NCBI GenBank assembly: GCA_012520255.1
Contig: JAAYOQ010000030.1
Coordinates: 1-64,000, forward strand
Length of the DNA: 64,000 bases
Source of the DNA: Erysipelotrichia bacterium
GTDB lineage: Bacteria > Bacillota_I > Bacilli_A > Erysipelotrichales > Erysipelotrichaceae
Direction: 5' to 3'
Shown here: positions 60,057 through 64,000 of the stretch, piece after piece
Layout of the letters: each line of letters starts with the position of its first letter
Position numbering within the stretch: the first letter of the stretch is position 1
Notes under the pieces: generated by a model
The model's input: only the letters and a program-made list of their open reading frames with translations
Databases searched by the model: none
What the model was told of the DNA's origin: nothing
Translations under genes and position numbers: made by a program

Positions 60057-60698
60057 ATGAAATATACAGCAGTAATTGTTGCAGCTGGAAAATCAGAAAG
60101 GTTTGCCTCAGCAACAAACAAATTATTATATCAGTTATCTGATGGTTCGCTTGTCATTGATAAGGCTTTACAACCATTTAGAGAAGATAAAGATTGTAGT
60201 CAGATAGTTTTAGTTACAAATCCAGAAACAATTGATTATTTAGCTAAAAACAGGGCAACTGGAAAAGAGATGTATTGTCTTGGTGGTGAAACTAGAAGTG
60301 ATTCAGTTTTTAACGGATTAATGGCAGTAAAAGAAAAGATAGTTTTAGTTCATGATGGAGCCAGATGCTATCTGCAAAGTGAAGATTTAAACAGACTGAA
60401 AAAGACAATGGAAACTGAAAGAGCAGCTATTCTGAGCAGAACAATTGCTGATACCATCAAAATAGTAAACGAGGGTTATATTGTAAAAACAATTGATCGA
60501 GATACACTAAATGGAGCTCAGACACCACAAGCTTTTTATGTTGATGAATTGATGTCCTGTTATAAAAAAGCTAGAAAAGAAGGTTTTATACCGACTGATG
60601 AAGCATCAGTTGTTGAAAAATATAGTGATACTAAGATAAGGTGTGTGGTTTCCAGACATCATAATGAAAAAATAACGACCATAGATGATATAAAGTAG
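60057..60698 (+). CDS. ispD: 2-C-methyl-D-erythritol 4-phosphate cytidylyltransferase
   Basis: 213 residues. Transfers CMP to methylerythritol phosphate in the non-mevalonate isoprenoid pathway. VIVAAGKSERF (CTP loop), VHDGAR, and the TPQAF segment near residue 155 are IspD signatures. TarI of teichoic acid synthesis is similar, but no tarJ is adjacent. ATG at 60057 with TAGGAG six bases upstream; an ATG at 60042 overlaps that site. Confidence 0.88.
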   Translation: MKYTAVIVAAGKSERFASATNKLLYQLSDGSLVIDKALQPFREDKDCSQIVLVTNPETIDYLAKNRATGKEMYCLGGETRSDSVFNGLMAVKEKIVLVHDGARCYLQSEDLNRLKKTMETERAAILSRTIADTIKIVNEGYIVKTIDRDTLNGAQTPQAFYVDELMSCYKKARKEGFIPTDEASVVEKYSDTKIRCVVSRHHNEKITTIDDIK

Positions 60699-60711
60699 GA
60701 GAGAGTTAAAT

Positions 60712-61950
60712 ATGTATGTAAAAAGAAGAAAGAAACTATTAGAAATGTTAGAGCAGTATTCAGTAACTGTTTTAATGGCTGGAAAAGCTCCATACAGTAT
60801 TGGAGATGCCAAATATCCATTTCAGGTAGATAGATCTTTTTATTATTACACTGGGCTGGATAAGGAAAATTTAGTTTTAGTATTAGTAAAATTGGATGAA
60901 AATACCACAAAAGAAATATTATTTATTGAACCATATGATGAACTGCTGGCTAAATGGGTTGGTGGTAGAATCAGACCAAAACAGGCAAAAGAAATAAGCG
61001 GCATTGAAGATATCAGGTATCTGGACACACTTTTACATTCAATAGGAACCTATTTAAATTCTTATGGCAGGGTGGCTGATTTTATTTTATGCGGTGACTT
61101 AAGCAAACAGGAGTTAAATCAGCCTGATGCAACAGTAGATTTGTTTAATGAGATTAGAAAGTATCAGCCTCAAGTTACTTTTACTAACATCTATGACAAG
61201 ATTTGTTTGATGAGAATGATTAAAGATGAGCATGAAATTGAACTGATTCAAAAGGCAATCGATATAACTCAGGAAGGAATTGAAACGATGATGAGATATT
61301 CGCATGCTAATGTATGGGAAAATGAATTAGAAGCCTATTTTGATTTTGTTTTGAAATGCCAGCAATGTGATCATGCTTTTACGACAATTTGTGCTACTGG
61401 CAAAAATGCGACCATTTTACATTACAGTGATAATAATGATTATGCTAAAACAGATGATTTGGTATTGTGTGATCTAGGAGCGGCATATCAATATTATAAT
61501 GCTGATATTACCAGAACATTTCCAGTCAATGGCAAGTTTACCAATCGTCAAAAACAAATTTATGACATTGTTTTAAGAGCTAATAAGCTTGTCGAAACTT
61601 TAGCCAGACCAGGAATTACTACTAGAGAGTTAAATGAAGAGGTAGTTAAGTTTTATGAAGTTGAATTAGCTGCTATTGGGCTATTAGAAGAAGGTAAAAC
61701 AGTAAGAGACTATTACTATCATAATGTTTCTCATATGCTAGGTTTAGAAGTTCATGATGTTTTTTTAGTTGATGAACCATTAAAACCAGGTTGTGTAATC
61801 ACAAATGAACCAGGATTATATTTGGAAGATGAAGACATCGGGATCAGAATTGAAGATGATTTATTAATTACTGAAGATGGGTGTATTAATTTAAGTGGCA
61901 ATATCATTAAAGAAATTGAAGACATTGAAAACTTTATGAATAAGAATTAG
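60712..61950 (+). CDS. pepP: Xaa-Pro aminopeptidase (M24B)
   Basis: 412 residues. Removes N-terminal residues before proline. N-terminal creatinase-like domain (about 1-160), then the pita-bread metal site: CDLGA, YNADITRTF, HNVSHMLGLEVHD, NEPGLY and RIEDD. Cytoplasmic; 13 bases after ispD, so in the same operon. Confidence 0.93.
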   Translation: MYVKRRKKLLEMLEQYSVTVLMAGKAPYSIGDAKYPFQVDRSFYYYTGLDKENLVLVLVKLDENTTKEILFIEPYDELLAKWVGGRIRPKQAKEISGIEDIRYLDTLLHSIGTYLNSYGRVADFILCGDLSKQELNQPDATVDLFNEIRKYQPQVTFTNIYDKICLMRMIKDEHEIELIQKAIDITQEGIETMMRYSHANVWENELEAYFDFVLKCQQCDHAFTTICATGKNATILHYSDNNDYAKTDDLVLCDLGAAYQYYNADITRTFPVNGKFTNRQKQIYDIVLRANKLVETLARPGITTRELNEEVVKFYEVELAAIGLLEEGKTVRDYYYHNVSHMLGLEVHDVFLVDEPLKPGCVITNEPGLYLEDEDIGIRIEDDLLITEDGCINLSGNIIKEIEDIENFMNKN

Positions 61951-61997
61951 GAGTTATAAAAAAGTAAAAATAATATATATAGAAAGGAAATTTTGAC

Positions 61998-62026
61998 TTT
62001 ACAATAAAGGTGAAATTTGTTAGAAT
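61998..62026 (+). promoter_or_regulatory. Promoter of rpsF-ssb-rpsR
   Basis: TTTACA and TAGAAT, 17 bases apart. Leader of about 66 bases with conserved structure follows. Confidence 0.65.
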
Positions 62027-62032
62027 ATAACA

Positions 62033-62084
62033 GCGTTCGGGTAAATTTATATTTACTTCTTGCCTGGAAACAGGCCGCTAGACC
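62033..62084 (+). promoter_or_regulatory. S6:S18-type ribosomal protein leader
   Basis: Two hairpins: GTAAAT/ATTTAC with loop TTAT (62041-62056) and GCCTG/CAGGC with tetraloop GAAA (62062-62075), then CGCTAGACC and AAGGAGG. In many bacteria the rpsF leader binds S6 with S18 and shuts down this operon. The position and CCGCTAGACC element fit; I have not checked a covariance model. Confidence 0.6.
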
Positions 62085-62098
62085 AAAAGGAGGAAAAA

Positions 62099-62386
62099 AT
62101 GAGAAAATATGAAATTATGTATATCCTAAACGCTTCAACTGAAGAAGCAGTTCGTACAGAGACCATTGAAACTCTACACAAAATCATCACCGATGCTGAT
62201 GGTGTAATTGAAAAAGTAGATGAATGGGGTATGAGGGAATTTGCTTATCCAATTGAAGACATGACTAAAGGATATTATATGGTAATCACTATTAAAGCTA
62301 ATAATGATGCTATTAATGAATTTAATCGTATCAGTCGTATCAACGCAAACGTTGTTCGCCATATGATTGTCAAAATTGAAGAATAG
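62099..62386 (+). CDS. rpsF: 30S ribosomal protein bS6
   Basis: 95 residues. MRKYEIMYIL start and the WGMREFAYPIEDMTKGYYMV segment are diagnostic. Binds 16S rRNA together with S18. Start chosen at the ATG after AAAAGGAGG; the longer frame from 62060 runs into the leader. Confidence 0.96.
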   Translation: MRKYEIMYILNASTEEAVRTETIETLHKIITDADGVIEKVDEWGMREFAYPIEDMTKGYYMVITIKANNDAINEFNRISRINANVVRHMIVKIEE

Positions 62387-62396
62387 GTGAAAGAAA

Positions 62397-62843
62397 ATGA
62401 TTAATCGAGTTGTTTTAATTGGTCGTTTGACCAAAGATCCAGTTTTACGTAAAACACCAAATAATGCATCAGTTTGCAACTTCTTTTTAGCAGTAAATAG
62501 AAGAAAAAGCAAAAATGATACATCAAATACGCCAGATGCTGATTTTGTACCATGTGTAGCATGGAATCAAACTGCAGAGTTGGTGACAACGTATTTACGT
62601 AAAGGTTCTCAGCTTGGACTTGAAGGAAAAATTCAAACAAGAAATTATGAAGATCCTAACGTTCCAGGAAGAAGAGTTTATGTTGTCGAAGTACTTGTCG
62701 ACAGCATCATGTTCTTAGATTCTAAGAGTGCATCTGTAGATAGTGCAACATCATATACAACTGATTACTATCCAGATGAAAGTTATACAGATTTGGCAGA
62801 TAGTCCTAAATTAGACATTTCTAGTGATGATTTGCCATTCTAG
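62397..62843 (+). CDS. ssb: Single-stranded DNA-binding protein
   Basis: 148 residues. OB-fold (about 1-108) with INRVVLIGRLTKDP, CVAWNQTAE and YLRKGSQLGLEGKIQT. Acidic tail ending DISSDDLPF, the tip that recruits PriA, RecO and others. Between rpsF and rpsR as in most bacteria. Confidence 0.96.
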   Translation: MINRVVLIGRLTKDPVLRKTPNNASVCNFFLAVNRRKSKNDTSNTPDADFVPCVAWNQTAELVTTYLRKGSQLGLEGKIQTRNYEDPNVPGRRVYVVEVLVDSIMFLDSKSASVDSATSYTTDYYPDESYTDLADSPKLDISSDDLPF

Positions 62844-62859
62844 AAAGGAAAGTTTATAA

Positions 62860-63090
62860 ATGGCATTTAGAAGAAATAGACCCGGTCGTAGAAAGGTTTG
62901 TTATTTCACTAAAAATAACATTACTTATATCGACTATAAAGATACTGAATTATTAAAGAAATTTGTCTCACCTAATGGGAAAATTATTCCAAGAAGAGTA
63001 GCTGGGACAAGCGCTAAGTATCAACGTATGTTAGCTGTAGCTATCAAACGTGCTCGTCAAATGGCTTTATTACCATACGTTGTTGACTAA
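62860..63090 (+). CDS. rpsR: 30S ribosomal protein bS18
   Basis: 76 residues: [35 protein letters not shown] and [14 protein letters not shown]. Forms the S6:S18 pair on the platform. Followed by a terminator. Confidence 0.97.
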   Translation: MAFRRNRPGRRKVCYFTKNNITYIDYKDTELLKKFVSPNGKIIPRRVAGTSAKYQRMLAVAIKRARQMALLPYVVD

Positions 63091-63101
63091 TTAGTGAACA
63101 T

Positions 63102-63128
63102 AATCCCCTTATCAGGGGATTTTTGTTT
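63102..63128 (+). terminator. Terminator after rpsR
   Basis: Stem AATCCCC / GGGGATT with loop TTATCA and T-run. Confidence 0.92.
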
Positions 63129-63219
63129 GTCCTTAAAGTTTTACAACCATTAAATAATGTTTTATAATTACTTTGTATCTTTATGTGGAAAGATGTTTTT
63201 GTTGTAGGAGAAATTGAGA

Positions 63220-64000
63220 ATGCGCAGATCAAGAGTAAATAGTATCACTTATGGAGCATTATTTTGTGCTTTAGTAGGTGTACTGGTATATATAAATCGT
63301 CTTTTGGCCAATGGTTTAGAATTATATTTCTTTTGGATTATTCCGATAGTAGTAATTATCTATATTGTTAAATTTGATGTAAAACAGGCTATTGTTATGA
63401 ATGTGGCGATGTTACTAATGACTATGATTATTGCCGGTCCTGTTTCAACAAGCACTTTTTATGTTTTAGGATCAGTTATTGCCGGAACTGTTTACGGAGC
63501 CGGTTTAATAAAAGGAAAAAGTGCAACTTATCTGATTACTTCAGTGGTTCTGGTTTCTCTTATCATGATGTTTATCTCCTATTTTGTTTTTGCTAAGTTT
63601 TTCGGTTATGATTTAATGGCAGAAATGGATTTTATGAGAGAAGCCATGACGATTATGGCTGATAAGATGGCCAGAGGTGATGCTGCTATTTCTTCAACAT
63701 TAATGGCAATGTTTGATAATAACGCTTTGTTTTCCATTATCATTATTTCTTCGGTGTTAAGTGCGATTTTAGAGGGTTTTTTAGTTCACAGTATTGCCTT
63801 TATTGTTTTAAAAAGATTAAAGATGACTATACCTCCGATGAAACCGGTAAGTGAGCTTTATGCACCGTTGTGGTTAAAATTAATTGTACTTGTCGGATTG
63901 GTTGGTAATATCTTAATGGCTCGATTTCCAACAATAGCTCAATATAAGAACTATATATTTCCTATCACGGTTACAGCTTATATTGTCTGCTTTCTGTTTG
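63220..64000 (+). CDS. YybS/DUF2232-family membrane protein, partial
   Basis: The frame is open from ATG 63220 to the window edge (260 codons seen). Eight or so hydrophobic helices; MRRSRVNSITYGALFCALVG is the usual start of YybS-type proteins related to ECF S-components. Position after rpsR matches the rpsR-yybS-yybT-rplI order of many Bacillota. TAGGAG nine bases before the ATG. The 3' end lies outside the window. Confidence 0.82.
   Translation, partial: MRRSRVNSITYGALFCALVGVLVYINRLLANGLELYFFWIIPIVVIIYIVKFDVKQAIVMNVAMLLMTMIIAGPVSTSTFYVLGSVIAGTVYGAGLIKGKSATYLITSVVLVSLIMMFISYFVFAKFFGYDLMAEMDFMREAMTIMADKMARGDAAISSTLMAMFDNNALFSIIIISSVLSAILEGFLVHSIAFIVLKRLKMTIPPMKPVSELYAPLWLKLIVLVGLVGNILMARFPTIAQYKNYIFPITVTAYIVCFLF

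Noticed and set aside
60057-60698. TarI (ribitol-5-phosphate cytidylyltransferase) instead of IspD
   Set aside because: No tarJ-like dehydrogenase or teichoic acid genes are adjacent; IspD remains the simpler call, though TarI is not fully excluded.
1-64000. CRISPR arrays, insertion sequences, transposases or phage genes
   Set aside because: No regularly spaced repeats, transposase motifs, terminal inverted repeats or phage structural genes were seen in the window.

Overview
The window is AT-rich chromosomal DNA of a low-GC Gram-positive bacterium (Bacillota). Supporting features are strong purine-rich ribosome binding sites, sigma-A promoters, the PrkC/PrpC signalling pair, WhiA, YvcK, RqcH, an LCP wall-polymer protein and a sortase-anchored surface protein. 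Rubrerythrin, an adenosylcobalamin-dependent (class II) ribonucleotide reductase and many small [4Fe-4S] proteins point to an anaerobe. I lean towards a gut member of the Erysipelotrichales or a close relative, but the sequence alone does not settle that.

Left part (1-8818): nagA on the minus strand, then tRNA-Arg, a HAD phosphatase and tRNA-Leu. After these comes the most unusual block: one promoter (TTGACA-16-TATAAT) followed by seven tightly packed plus-strand genes. They encode a Cys-pair protein, an unknown helical protein, a Cys-rich protein, a shortened FtsZ/tubulin-type GTPase, a WG-repeat protein, a Nudix protein, and a fusion of three C2H2-like zinc fingers, a helix-turn-helix and a Nudix domain. 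The start of a possible eighth gene is cut off by the converging ABC gene. I know of no described system with this composition.

8794-22922: a two-gene heterodimeric ABC exporter (minus), three tandem paralogous lipoproteins, a LysR regulator, an ECF vitamin transporter S-component next to coaX (probably pantothenate uptake and activation), a DUF4153-like membrane protein, rpiB, tRNA-Glu, an aldehyde dehydrogenase and rqcH.

22961-43461: mostly housekeeping. gmk, two cell-surface genes lying where rpoZ and coaBC often sit, priA and rsmB; a minus-strand esterase; tRNA-Lys and an LCP protein; yvcK-whiA; rubrerythrin; gapA; and a compact rlmN-prpC-prkC-rsgA-rpe run ending in a thioredoxin-like lipoprotein.

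43565-46906: an operon of DUF5320, DUF134, two NifX/NifB-C-like proteins and two MinD/Mrp-like ATPases carrying ferredoxin inserts, headed by a promoter with a perfect dyad operator. 46919-52390: rpmB, a 420-base gap with several RNA-like hairpins, an FtsA-like protein whose nucleotide motifs look lost, canonical ftsZ, a SPOUT methyltransferase and a homodimer-type ABC exporter.

52600-64000: an SPFH/NfeD pair, a reductase-like SDR/DUF1295 operon, class II ribonucleotide reductase beside a divergent PduO-type cobalamin adenosyltransferase, ispD, an Xaa-Pro peptidase, and the rpsF-ssb-rpsR operon with a likely S6:S18-binding leader. A YybS-like membrane gene runs off the right edge.
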